NCBI RefSeq assembly: GCF_010645075.1
Contig: NZ_JAADZV010000001.1
Location: 310,001-374,000 of the forward strand
Length of the DNA: 64,000 nt
DNA from: Flavobacterium limi
GTDB lineage: Bacteria; Bacteroidota; Bacteroidia; Flavobacteriales; Flavobacteriaceae
Direction: 5' to 3'
This document shows positions 34,463-43,714 of the stretch, in pieces (position 1 is the first letter of the stretch; every line of letters starts with the position of its first letter). The notes under the pieces are model-generated. The model was not told the origin of the DNA and did no database searches. It saw only the letters and a list, made by a program, of their open reading frames with translations. The position numbers and the translations under genes were made by a program.

Positions 34463-35383
34463 TTATTTTTGTAAAATCATTTCATCGTAAGGAACAATAG
34501 TTTCATATCCTCTGGAGTTAAAATAAGTTTCAGGATTTTCTTTAGTAATAACCATAACAAAGTCGCCGCCCCAGGCGCCAAGGCTTTTAATCACTCCATT
34601 AAAATCAGGAAAAACTTTTTCTTTAATAGTCTGCAATTCTAATATATCGCTTAAATGTATTTCGTGATTTTCTAATGCATGAGCAAATTCTTTTAATGTT
34701 TTTGCCTTGATAACTGAATCGGTAATTTTGTTATTGTCAATTATGTTTTGGGCTAAATGATTGTTTTTATTATTGTAATACGCGTTTATGGCTCTTTTAC
34801 TGCTTTGTTTTTTATTTAGATAAACAAAATAGATGTTTTGAGTAAAATCAGGATGAAAGCTTATGGGTTCTGTAATTGGTAAATTATTTTCTAAGTGATA
34901 AATAATAGGAGTGTCATTTTGTGCACACGCAATATCGTAACCGCTGCCGCCAAAACTATTTTTAAGCAAGGTAAAAGCATCAATTTGTGCCCACTGAGCA
35001 ATATTGTTTAATAATGTTGAAGATGTGCCAAGACCCCAGTTTTTAGGAAATGTAAGTTGTGTAGTCACTTTATATCCGTCAGCATTATCAATGAAAGCGG
35101 AATTCAAAAGATAAGCTTCGTGTAAAATATTAACCAGTGTTGTTTTTACAGTTTCAATTTCTGTCTTTACATTATTAATTATTTCAACGAACGAAATAAC
35201 ATCTTCAAACCAGATCTTTTCATCAACATTATAACTTTTCCATTGAATTTCGCGGTTTGAATGATTTTCTACAATTAGGTTTTGACCAAATTTTGTTGGT
35301 AATGCAAATGCTTTTGCTCCGTCAAGAACTAAATATTCTCCTGTAATCAAAAGTTTTCCGTTACTGTAAAAGATTTTTTTCAT
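34463..35383 (-). CDS. GYDIA-family GHMP kinase
   Basis: 306 residues. The GHMP fold is shown by NGKLLITGEYLVLDGAKAFA at the N-terminus, the phosphate-binding GLGTSSTLLNN (with a Gly-Ser-Ser run) and SFGGSGYDIACA, which gives the family its name. The late motif LGAWGGDFVMV completes the fold. It probably phosphorylates a mevalonate-pathway intermediate, since HMG-CoA reductase is the next gene upstream on the same strand. Which of the mevalonate steps it performs is unknown. A hairpin repeat separates the two genes. Confidence 0.88.
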   Translation of the reverse strand: MKKIFYSNGKLLITGEYLVLDGAKAFALPTKFGQNLIVENHSNREIQWKSYNVDEKIWFEDVISFVEIINNVKTEIETVKTTLVNILHEAYLLNSAFIDNADGYKVTTQLTFPKNWGLGTSSTLLNNIAQWAQIDAFTLLKNSFGGSGYDIACAQNDTPIIYHLENNLPITEPISFHPDFTQNIYFVYLNKKQSSKRAINAYYNNKNNHLAQNIIDNNKITDSVIKAKTLKEFAHALENHEIHLSDILELQTIKEKVFPDFNGVIKSLGAWGGDFVMVITKENPETYFNSRGYETIVPYDEMILQK

Positions 35384-35395
35384 TCGATATTTTTT

Positions 35396-35467
35396 AGCCC
35401 CGATGGTAACGATATCCTTTTATGGCGGGGTTCGCCATAAAAGATTTAGTGGACAGCGGGAATAGCT
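35396..35467. repeat. REP-like hairpin element
   Basis: A perfect 11-bp stem CTTTTATGGCG / CGCCATAAAAG (35417-35427 and 35433-35443) with loop GGGTT sits inside outer sequences AGCCCCGAT and CGGGAATAGCT. Similar AGCCCCGAT...AGCGGGAATAGC elements are dispersed in Flavobacterium. It lies between two same-strand genes, so it may slow or end transcription or protect mRNA. Confidence 0.7.
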
Positions 35468-35498
35468 TCATACACTTATTCAGCTATGGATGACAATA

Positions 35499-36797
35499 TT
35501 ATTTTCGTAAGTTTTCAATAAATTCCACTACAGCACTGTGGGACACTGCGGTTTTTTTAAAATGCACTTTTATTAAACGACGCTCCTCATCGTTGGCTTC
35601 AAATTGATTGATGATGTTGTTTAAGTGCATTTTCATGTGGCCTTCCTGAATTCCGGTTGTTGTTAAAGAACGTAACGCAGCAAAATTTTGAGCCAAACCT
35701 GCTACGGCAACAATTTCCATTAATTCCTTAGCAGAAGGCTTTTGAAGGATTTCTAAACATAATTTCACTAACGGATGTAATGATGTTAATCCGCCTACGG
35801 TTCCTAAAGCAAGTGGAATTTCGAGCCAGAAAGTAAAAATGCCGTTTTCTATTTTCGCATGTGACAAACTAGAGTATTGACCATTTCGCGAAGCATAAGC
35901 GTGAACACCTGCCTCAACTGCCCGGAAGTCATTTCCTGTTGCGAGTACTACGGCATCTACACCATTCATAATACCTTTATTGTGAGTCACGGCTCTGAAA
36001 GGTTCGGCTTCGGCAATTTGGACTGCCTGTACAAAACGCTGGGCAAAATCATGAGGATTGGTAATATGTTTTTCTGTTAAATCTTCGATTGGACAGGAAA
36101 CTTCAGCCCTTACAATGCAATTTGGAACGTAATTGGACAAAATGCTCATGACAACCTCAATTTCTATGTCTGCATTTTGAGCCTCTTCTTTTAAAGTTGC
36201 AGCAAATTGTTCCAAACAGGAGTTGATAAAATTGGCTCCCATGCTGTCTTTGGTTTCAAAAGTGGCATGCAGCTGAAAATAATTTTCAAGTAAATTTCTT
36301 TTGTCTTTTAATTGTATGTCCAAAATTCCCCCGCCCCGCTGCTGCATATTTTTAGTAATGCTTTGGGTGTCAGAAAAGAATTTTGGTTTTATTTGATTAA
36401 ATAGATCTCCTAGTTTTTGGGCATCTCCGTTGAAAGTAAAATGAACCTGACCTATTTTTTCGGTATCAATAACAGTTGCTTTAAAACCACCTCGTGTTGC
36501 CCAATATTTTGCCGATTTTGAAGCTGCAGCTACTACAGAACTTTCTTCAATTGCCATTGGGATGGTTTTGTAATTTCCGTTAATTAAAAAATTAGGAGCA
36601 ACACCAAGTGGAATATATAAATTGGTAATGGTGTTTTCTATAAATTCATCGTGCAGCTGCTGAAGCTTTTCGTCTGAATTCCAGTAATTTCTTATAATGT
36701 TTAAAGCTTCATCGGGAGTTGAAAAATATTCGTTTGCAATCCAGTCAATTTTTTCTTTTTTGGATAATTTAGAAAATCCGGCAACAGCGTTGTTCAT
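35499..36797 (-). CDS. Hydroxymethylglutaryl-CoA reductase (class II type)
   Basis: 432 residues. Converts HMG-CoA to mevalonate with NAD(P)H, the committed step of isoprenoid synthesis by the mevalonate route. Visible: the opening SKLSKKEKIDWI, the CoA-site VVAAASKSAKYWATRGG, the catalytic region THNKGIMNGVDAVVLATGND followed by EAGVHAYASR, and a C-terminal helix with HSAVVEFIENL. The short form is class II, which in this phylum serves biosynthesis. The GHMP kinase gene follows on the same strand. Confidence 0.94.
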   Translation of the reverse strand: MNNAVAGFSKLSKKEKIDWIANEYFSTPDEALNIIRNYWNSDEKLQQLHDEFIENTITNLYIPLGVAPNFLINGNYKTIPMAIEESSVVAAASKSAKYWATRGGFKATVIDTEKIGQVHFTFNGDAQKLGDLFNQIKPKFFSDTQSITKNMQQRGGGILDIQLKDKRNLLENYFQLHATFETKDSMGANFINSCLEQFAATLKEEAQNADIEIEVVMSILSNYVPNCIVRAEVSCPIEDLTEKHITNPHDFAQRFVQAVQIAEAEPFRAVTHNKGIMNGVDAVVLATGNDFRAVEAGVHAYASRNGQYSSLSHAKIENGIFTFWLEIPLALGTVGGLTSLHPLVKLCLEILQKPSAKELMEIVAVAGLAQNFAALRSLTTTGIQEGHMKMHLNNIINQFEANDEERRLIKVHFKKTAVSHSAVVEFIENLRK

Positions 36798-36977
36798 TCT
36801 CAGTCTATTAAGTAGTATTGTTGCGGCAAAGATACCATTTTAAGCTTTTTATTTGAAATCTTTTTTTTAGTATAGAGTGCTTCAGGTTTTATTTTTTTAA
36901 CATTTAACAGTTAAAATGTGTATTATGTTCGTTTTTTTTACTAAAATTGGGCTCTTTTTTATATTAAAATAATACTG

Positions 36978-39149
36978 ATGAATACAGGTAAAATTACTGT
37001 AATGCTTTTTTTGCTGGTCACAACGGCTTTTGCACAACAAAAAATTACTGTCGAAAATATTTATAGTGGTGCTTTTCGTACTAAAGGAATGGACGAGTTG
37101 CAATCTCTAAAAAACACAAATCAATATACTGTTCTAAATGTTGATCAGGCCAGCAGGAGTATGCAGATTGACTTATATGATTTTGCAACTCTCAAAAAAG
37201 TATCAAATTTAATTGATACAAAAAATCATGCTCAGCTTGCAGACGGAATTGACAGCTACACTTTTGATGCTGCAGAAAAAAAGATTTTAATTGCCTGTAA
37301 TACCAACCAGATTTTTCGACACTCTTTTACAGCGGATTATTTTTTATATGATATTGCCTCTAAATCTTTAACGAAGCTTTTCGGTTTTCAGGTGCAGGAA
37401 CCAACATTTTCGCCAGATGGGACTAAAATTGCTTATGCCAGAGAAAATAACTTATATGTCTATGATGTTGCTTCTAAAAAATCTACAGCTATAACAACAG
37501 ACGGAAAGAAGAATGCAATTATCAATGGTATTACAGACTGGGTTTATGAAGAAGAGTTTGCTTTTGTCCGGGCGTTTGACTGGAGTAAAGACAGTAAAAA
37601 AATAGCCTATATTCGTTTTGATGAAAGTCAGGTTCCGGAATTTTCGATGTCGATGTTTCATAAAAATTTGTATCCAACAATTGAAACGTTTAAATATCCT
37701 AAGGCTGGAGAGAAAAATTCAGAAGTCTCCCTGCATATTTTTGATGTAGCCGGAAATGCTACTAAAAGAGTTGATTTGGTAAATTATAATGACTTTTATA
37801 TTGCAAGATTACAATGGACAAATGATAGCAATACTTTATCAGCTCAGGTTTTAAACCGGCACCAGGACAATCTCGATTTACTTTTTGTTGATGGAAGTAC
37901 AGCTGCCGCAAAGGTGGTTTTGAATGAAAAAGACAAGGCCTATGTTGATGTTACAGATAATTTGACATTCTTGAAAGATAATAGCTTTATCTGGACCAGC
38001 GAAAAAGATGGATTTAATCATATTTATGTTTATGATAAAACAGGAAAACTTAAAAATCAGGTTACAAAAGGAAACTGGGAAGTAACTTCATACTACGGTT
38101 TCGACGAAAAAACAAAAACTATTTTCTACCAGTCTACAGAAAATGGTTCAATAAACAGAGATCTTTACCGAATAGGTTTAGACGGAAAAAACAAAGCCCG
38201 ATTATCTTCAAAAATCGGAACGAATGCTGCGACTTTCAGTCCAAATTTTCAATTCTTCATCAATACTTTCTCAAGTAATTTACAGCCGACTACTTATACT
38301 TTAAACGAAGCGAAAAGTGGGAAAGAAGTTCAGGTTATCGAAGACAATAAAGCGCTCGCAGCTAAATTAGAAGCTTACAGTTTGCCTAAAAAAGAATTCT
38401 TTGTTTTAAAAACAGCTAAAGGGAATGAATTAAATGCCTGGATTTTAAAACCTAAAGATTTTGATCCTTCTAAAAAATATCCTGTTTTTATGTACCAATA
38501 TTCTGGTCCGGGCTCTCAACAGGTAAATAATGACTGGAACAATACGGACGATTACTGGTTTTTATCCCTTACACAGCAAGGTTACATCGTGGCTTGCGTT
38601 GACGGAAGAGGAACAGGTTTTAAAGGAGCACATTTTAAAAAAGTAACACAAAAAGAATTAGGAAAATTCGAAGTAGAAGATCAAATAGATGCTGCGAAAA
38701 TAATTGGAGCTTATCAATATGTAGATGCTTCAAGAATTGGAATTTTCGGATGGAGTTATGGAGGTTTTATGGCTTCAAACTGTATTTTTCAGGGTAACGA
38801 TGTTTTCAAAATGGCAATTGCAGTTGCTCCGGTAACCAACTGGCGTTTTTATGACAGCGTTTATACCGAAAGATACATGCAGACACCACAGGAAAATGCA
38901 AGCGGATATGATAATAATTCGCCAATTAACCACGTAAATAAATTAAAAGGCAAATTTTTATTGATTCACGGTTCAGGCGATGACAACGTTCATGTGCAAA
39001 ATTCGATGCAGATGATGGAAGCTTTAATTCAGGCTAACAAGCAATTTGACTCTCAGATATATCCGGATAAAAATCATGGAATTTATGGTGGAAAAACCAG
39101 AATTCAGCTGTATAATAAAATGACTAACTTTATTAAAGAAAACTTATAA
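36978..39149 (+). CDS. Dipeptidyl peptidase IV (S9 family)
   Basis: 723 residues; signal peptide ending in AFAQQ. A beta-propeller with the substrate N-terminus binding motif DWVYEEEFAF near residue 195 is followed by an alpha/beta-hydrolase domain. The nucleophile lies in GWSYGGF, the acid in HGSGDDNVH and the His in KNHGIYGG. The enzyme cuts Xaa-Pro dipeptides from peptides in the periplasm. It starts an operon with two peptide transporters 14 and 3 bases apart, a direct functional match. Confidence 0.95.
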   Translation: MNTGKITVMLFLLVTTAFAQQKITVENIYSGAFRTKGMDELQSLKNTNQYTVLNVDQASRSMQIDLYDFATLKKVSNLIDTKNHAQLADGIDSYTFDAAEKKILIACNTNQIFRHSFTADYFLYDIASKSLTKLFGFQVQEPTFSPDGTKIAYARENNLYVYDVASKKSTAITTDGKKNAIINGITDWVYEEEFAFVRAFDWSKDSKKIAYIRFDESQVPEFSMSMFHKNLYPTIETFKYPKAGEKNSEVSLHIFDVAGNATKRVDLVNYNDFYIARLQWTNDSNTLSAQVLNRHQDNLDLLFVDGSTAAAKVVLNEKDKAYVDVTDNLTFLKDNSFIWTSEKDGFNHIYVYDKTGKLKNQVTKGNWEVTSYYGFDEKTKTIFYQSTENGSINRDLYRIGLDGKNKARLSSKIGTNAATFSPNFQFFINTFSSNLQPTTYTLNEAKSGKEVQVIEDNKALAAKLEAYSLPKKEFFVLKTAKGNELNAWILKPKDFDPSKKYPVFMYQYSGPGSQQVNNDWNNTDDYWFLSLTQQGYIVACVDGRGTGFKGAHFKKVTQKELGKFEVEDQIDAAKIIGAYQYVDASRIGIFGWSYGGFMASNCIFQGNDVFKMAIAVAPVTNWRFYDSVYTERYMQTPQENASGYDNNSPINHVNKLKGKFLLIHGSGDDNVHVQNSMQMMEALIQANKQFDSQIYPDKNHGIYGGKTRIQLYNKMTNFIKENL

Positions 39150-39163
39150 ATAATCAGCGCTTT

Positions 39164-40708
39164 ATGACAAATGACTCAGTAAATAAGGAAGAATTTTTTG
39201 GACATCCAAAAGCACTTTTTATATTGTTTTTTACAGAAATGTGGGAACGCTTTTCCTTCTATGGGATGAAAGCGCTATTGATTTTCTATTTAACACGTTA
39301 TCATCTTTTTACAGATGTAAGCGGAAACTTATTGATTGGTAGCTACGCCGCTTTAGTATATGCAGTTCCGGTAATTGGAGGTTTTATAGCCGACAGATAT
39401 CTGGGTTTCCGGAAAGCAATTGTTTTTGGAGGAATAATGCTGGTATTGGGACATCTGGGAATGGCTTATGAAGGAAATGCGGCTACACAATCGGTTACTG
39501 GTGAAATTACGCGGGATGATGTGGCATTGCAGGTATTTTATTTTTCACTTTCTTTAATTATTGTAGGTGTTGGTTTCCTTAAAGCTAATATTTCATCTTT
39601 GGTCGGTGAGCTATATCAGGTTGGAGACAAAAGAAGGGATTCGGGGTTTACCTTATTTTACATGGGGATAAATTTAGGTTCTTTCCTGGCTACTTTAATT
39701 TGTGTATGGCTTGGAGAAAAGTATGGATGGAGTTATGGATTTGGTGCAGCTGGTGTAGGGATGTTTTTTGGCTTGCTGACATTTATTTCAGGAAGGAAAT
39801 TATTAAAAGGTAAGGGGGAATCAAAAGTACCGGAATTATTAGAAAAAAAATCTTTTGGTATCAAAAACGAATGGTTGATTTATGCTTTAAGTGTTTTGTC
39901 GGCATTGGTTTTTTGGCAAATGGTGCAACGACATGAAGTAGTTTCTTACTCATTAATGATTGCCGGCGCGGCTTCATTTATATATATTGTTTATTACAGT
40001 ATTACCCAACTAGATAAAAAAGCAAGAGAACAACTAATGGCTCTGACCATCTTAATTATTTTTACAGTTATTTTCTGGGCATTGTTTGAGCAGGCTTATA
40101 CATCATTAAATTTATTTGCTGACAGGATTCTAGACAGGACAATATTTGATCATACAGTTTCTGCGGGTCAATTTCTAAGTTTTAATGCTTTATTCATTAT
40201 ATTATTAGCTCCCGTTTTTGCCTGGTTATGGGTAAAACTTGGGAAATATAATCCAAATACAGCAGTGAAATTTTCTATGGCATTACTGCTGGTGGGATTA
40301 GGTTTTGGTTCTTTGGTATTAGGTATTAGTTTGTCCGGTCTCGGAAAAGTAGCTATGATTTGGTTAATTCTTACTTACTTTTTGCATACGTGTGGCGAAT
40401 TATGCCTTTCTCCTGTTGGACTTTCTGCTGTTACAAAATTATCTCCGGCCAAAATTGTAGGCTTCATGATGGGTGTTTGGTTTTTAGCTACTGCCAGTTC
40501 AGAATTCATTGCTTCTATCTTGGCGAATATTGCTTCAGTTGATACCTCTAATGGTACAGCTCCGGATTTAAATCTTGCAAAACAGTCCTATTTAGTGCTT
40601 TTTGAATATCTTTTTTATACAGGAATTGGCTTTGGAATTGTATTATTTGCTCTTTCACCGATAATCAAAAAATTAATGCACGGAGTTGATAAAGAATTAA
40701 ATAATTAA
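39164..40708 (+). CDS. POT-family peptide transporter (first copy)
   Basis: 514 residues with 12-14 membrane helices. The proton-coupling motif ExxER is in EMWERFSFYGM near residue 25, and the PTR2 signature FYMGINLGSF is present. It takes up di- and tripeptides by proton symport through the inner membrane, supplied by the dipeptidyl peptidase encoded just upstream. It is shorter than the second copy because it lacks an inserted helix pair. Confidence 0.93.
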   Translation: MTNDSVNKEEFFGHPKALFILFFTEMWERFSFYGMKALLIFYLTRYHLFTDVSGNLLIGSYAALVYAVPVIGGFIADRYLGFRKAIVFGGIMLVLGHLGMAYEGNAATQSVTGEITRDDVALQVFYFSLSLIIVGVGFLKANISSLVGELYQVGDKRRDSGFTLFYMGINLGSFLATLICVWLGEKYGWSYGFGAAGVGMFFGLLTFISGRKLLKGKGESKVPELLEKKSFGIKNEWLIYALSVLSALVFWQMVQRHEVVSYSLMIAGAASFIYIVYYSITQLDKKAREQLMALTILIIFTVIFWALFEQAYTSLNLFADRILDRTIFDHTVSAGQFLSFNALFIILLAPVFAWLWVKLGKYNPNTAVKFSMALLLVGLGFGSLVLGISLSGLGKVAMIWLILTYFLHTCGELCLSPVGLSAVTKLSPAKIVGFMMGVWFLATASSEFIASILANIASVDTSNGTAPDLNLAKQSYLVLFEYLFYTGIGFGIVLFALSPIIKKLMHGVDKELNN

Positions 40709-40711
40709 TAG

Positions 40712-42517
40712 ATGAGTCAGAACAATACAGATCAATTTTTTAAGAGTACCGTTTTAGGACATCCTGCCGGTTTATTCGTTTTATTTTTTACAGAGATGTG
40801 GGAACGTTTTTCGTTTTACGGAATGCGTTCATTGCTAATATTGTTTTTAACCACTTCATTTACCGATGGAGGCTGGGGATGGACCCGTGAAAATGCTTCT
40901 GCTCTTTTTGGTTCATATGTAGGATTGGTTTATCTGTCTACCATGCTTGGAGGTTATTTTGCAGATAAAGTAATTGGTTTTAGATGGGCCGTTGTAGTAG
41001 GAGCGGTGTTAATGACCTTAGGACATGCTTCGATGGCCGTAGAAACTGAATTTTCAATTTATCTGGGATTAGTGTTGCTGGTTTTTGGAAATGGTTTTTT
41101 TAAGCCAAATATGACTTCTATAGTTTCAGAAATGTACAAAGATCGTCCTGAAAAGAAAGACGGAGCTTATACTTTATTTTATATGGGGGTAAATGCAGGA
41201 GCATTCTTTGGAATTTTGCTTTGTGGATATCTGGGAGAAAAAGTGGGATGGAGCTATGGTTTTGGATTGGCAGGGATTTTTATGTTCTTCGGAATGCTGC
41301 AGTTTTGGCTTTCTCAAAATATTTTTGGAGATATAGGTTTAAAACCAAATAAAGAAAGCAAGGCAAGAGCTGAAGCTTTGGATACAGATAAAAGAAATCC
41401 TTTCTCGCCATTACAGCTGGCAGCGATAGCCTTTTCCTCAATTGTGGCTTTATTATGGCTTGTAAATGATCCTGCAGCAAAAATATCAGGAGGCAAAGTA
41501 AATATTTTTTCTTTTCTGGGTGATAACGGAAATTCAATTGCAATACTTTCTGCCTTAATTGTTTTTATTGTCCTGTTGGTTTACAGATTTACCCAATATT
41601 CTAAAATTACTAAAGAAAAATTGATAGCAGTAACTTTCTTTGCTTTTCTGACTATTTTCTTTTGGGCAATTTTTGAGCAGTCTCCAAACAGTTTAACCAT
41701 TTTTGCCAGTGATTACACTGACCGCGTTTTGGTTGGAAACTGGAGTGTTATCTTTTTAGTTGTAAATTCATTAATTACTGTTTTGCCTTTGGTAATTATA
41801 ACCTGGGTTCTAATATTATTGTTTAAACAGACTTTCAAATTATATGCTATCGCTAATATTATTTTGAGTATTAGTTTTGTCATCATTTGGGCAATAGCAA
41901 TCTGGATGCTGGTTAAAGATTATTACACTGCCGGATTACTGGCATTATCTGATGAGACATTACAGACATTAAAAATTGATAAGGTAACAGTTCCGTTAAC
42001 AGAAGTTCCTGCGACTTGGTTTTCTACTTTAAATTCATTATTTATCATTTCTTTAGCTCCATTGTTTTCTAAATGGTGGGAAAGCAAATACAACCCTTCT
42101 GCAAATTTAAAATACGGAATCGGAATGGGATTGCTGGCATTAGGAATGGCTTGTGTTGCTTTTGGTGCCAATGGTATAGAGCCCGGAGCAAAAACAGCTT
42201 CGGTAAGTATGATCTGGCTGATTCTGGTTTATCTTTTCCACACTATGGGAGAGCTTTGTATTTCTCCGGTAGGACTATCATATGTTAGTAAATTGGTTCC
42301 TGCACGTATGATTGCCTTTATGTTTGGTGTTTGGTATTTAGCAGTAGCCATCGGTATGAAAGGTGCTGGTATGTTTGGAGAGAATATTGATAAAATTGCC
42401 AATGAACACGGATTAAGTTATTTCTTTTGGATGCTGACTATTATATCAATTCTGGTTGCTTTATTTTCAATTTTGATGACTCCTGTCATTAAGAAATTAA
42501 TGCATGGCGTGAGATAA
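40712..42517 (+). CDS. POT-family peptide transporter (second copy)
   Basis: 601 residues; same motifs as the upstream paralog (EMWERFSFYGM, GGYFADKVIGF, FYMGVNAGAF) and about 14 membrane helices. An extra hydrophobic stretch in the C-terminal half (YAIANIILSISFVIIWAIAI) sets it apart. Tandem copies separated by 3 bases suggest different peptide preferences within one uptake operon. Confidence 0.93.
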   Translation: MSQNNTDQFFKSTVLGHPAGLFVLFFTEMWERFSFYGMRSLLILFLTTSFTDGGWGWTRENASALFGSYVGLVYLSTMLGGYFADKVIGFRWAVVVGAVLMTLGHASMAVETEFSIYLGLVLLVFGNGFFKPNMTSIVSEMYKDRPEKKDGAYTLFYMGVNAGAFFGILLCGYLGEKVGWSYGFGLAGIFMFFGMLQFWLSQNIFGDIGLKPNKESKARAEALDTDKRNPFSPLQLAAIAFSSIVALLWLVNDPAAKISGGKVNIFSFLGDNGNSIAILSALIVFIVLLVYRFTQYSKITKEKLIAVTFFAFLTIFFWAIFEQSPNSLTIFASDYTDRVLVGNWSVIFLVVNSLITVLPLVIITWVLILLFKQTFKLYAIANIILSISFVIIWAIAIWMLVKDYYTAGLLALSDETLQTLKIDKVTVPLTEVPATWFSTLNSLFIISLAPLFSKWWESKYNPSANLKYGIGMGLLALGMACVAFGANGIEPGAKTASVSMIWLILVYLFHTMGELCISPVGLSYVSKLVPARMIAFMFGVWYLAVAIGMKGAGMFGENIDKIANEHGLSYFFWMLTIISILVALFSILMTPVIKKLMHGVR

Positions 42518-42562
42518 CCAACTTTATTATTTTTGTTTAAATTTGAAGAAAATTAAAACCAA

Positions 42563-43030
42563 ATGAAAAAAATATTTATACTAACATTTTTTATAATAGG
42601 TTCTTTTGCCTTACAGGCTCAGGAGTTAAACTGGCATACTGATGTAAAAGAAGCAATAGCAATCAGTAATAAGGAAAAAAAGCCTTTGATGATGTTTTTT
42701 ACCGGGAGTGACTGGTGTGGCTGGTGTATTCGTTTGCAGAATGAAGTACTCAAAACGCCTGAATTTCAAAAGTGGGCAAAGGACAATGTAATTTTAGTTG
42801 AGTTAGATTATCCCCGAAGAACTGCTCAGACTCCGGAGATTAAAAATCAAAACGCCGAATTGCAGCAGGCTTTCGGGATACAAGGTTTTCCGACGGTTTA
42901 TTTTACAAGTGCAGAAAGTAAGGATGGAAAAGTAAATTTTAAAGGTCTTGGCAACACTGGTTATGTTGCGGGAGGCCCAACGGCATGGCTGGCTGTTGCT
43001 GACGGAATAATTAAATCTCAAAAAATGTAA
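42563..43030 (+). CDS. Secreted thioredoxin-fold protein
   Basis: 155 residues: signal peptide ending in LQAQ, then a thioredoxin fold of the DUF255/thioredoxin_7 kind with the redox motif CGWC at residues 52-55 (TGSDWCGWCIRLQNEV) and a cis-Pro loop GIQGFPTVYF. It should reduce or isomerise disulfides in the periplasm. It starts 45 bases after the second transporter and ends at a terminator. Confidence 0.92.
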   Translation: MKKIFILTFFIIGSFALQAQELNWHTDVKEAIAISNKEKKPLMMFFTGSDWCGWCIRLQNEVLKTPEFQKWAKDNVILVELDYPRRTAQTPEIKNQNAELQQAFGIQGFPTVYFTSAESKDGKVNFKGLGNTGYVAGGPTAWLAVADGIIKSQKM

Positions 43031-43054
43031 AATAACATTTTTAGTAATATTGAA

Positions 43055-43090
43055 TCCTCTCACAATAAAAAGTGAGGGGATTTTTTTTTT
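43055..43090 (+). terminator. Terminator of the peptide-use operon
   Basis: Nine-bp stem TCCTCTCAC / GTGAGGGGA (one G-T pair) followed by ten T. Confidence 0.85.
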
Positions 43091-43260
43091 GTTTAGTAGG
43101 AAAATTTATTGCTTTTGAGTAATTGTATTAAATTTAAATCTTATTTTGATAAAATTTTTGGCTCAAAAAAACATATAATATAATTTTAATGATAAAAAAC
43201 CTTGTAGAATTAAAATATAATGTTAATTTCGTTTTGCTAACAAACCAAATCTTTTATACT

Positions 43261-43713
43261 ATGATAAAAAAATTACTCCTACTAATTTTCTTTTTAGGGT
43301 CAGTTACTTTCCAAGCCCAAAATTTAGTTTGGAAGACAAGTATGGACGCTGCAATAGCTGCAAGCAACGAAGAAAATAAACCAATGTTGATCTTTTTCAC
43401 TTCTTCAAGTGCTCCAAATAATCTTCAGAATGAAGTTTTTAAAACTCCTGATTTTGCAGTATGGTCAAGGGATAATGTGATTTTAGTTAGATTAGATTTA
43501 TCTGACATGAATGCATCAGACCTGGATAAGGAACAAAATGTCAAACTTAAAAATGCATTTGGTGTTGAAAATTTACCCGAAGTTTGTTTTGCCAATGCTT
43601 CTGTAAGAAAAAGCAAAACAACATTTCAGGCACTAGGTAAGATAGGATACAAACCAGGCGGTGCTAAAGTCTGGATTTCTGAATCAGAAGCTATTTTACA
43701 TCCTGCAGAATAA
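43261..43713 (+). CDS. Thioredoxin-fold paralog lacking the CxxC
   Basis: 150 residues from the ATG at 43261, which begins a proper signal peptide (IKKLLLLIFFLGSVTFQAQ); longer starts add a stretch without export features. It is aligned throughout with the preceding protein (LQNEV.KTP.F, W..DNVILV.LD, N..LK.AFG...LP.V.F). The redox site is gone: SSSAPNNLQNEV stands where the paralog has DWCGWCIRLQNEV, and the cis-Pro loop is NLPEVCF. It is probably a redox-dead binding or chaperone protein. Its terminator lies inside the convergent comEC. Confidence 0.8.
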   Translation: MIKKLLLLIFFLGSVTFQAQNLVWKTSMDAAIAASNEENKPMLIFFTSSSAPNNLQNEVFKTPDFAVWSRDNVILVRLDLSDMNASDLDKEQNVKLKNAFGVENLPEVCFANASVRKSKTTFQALGKIGYKPGGAKVWISESEAILHPAE

Positions 43714-43714
43714 T

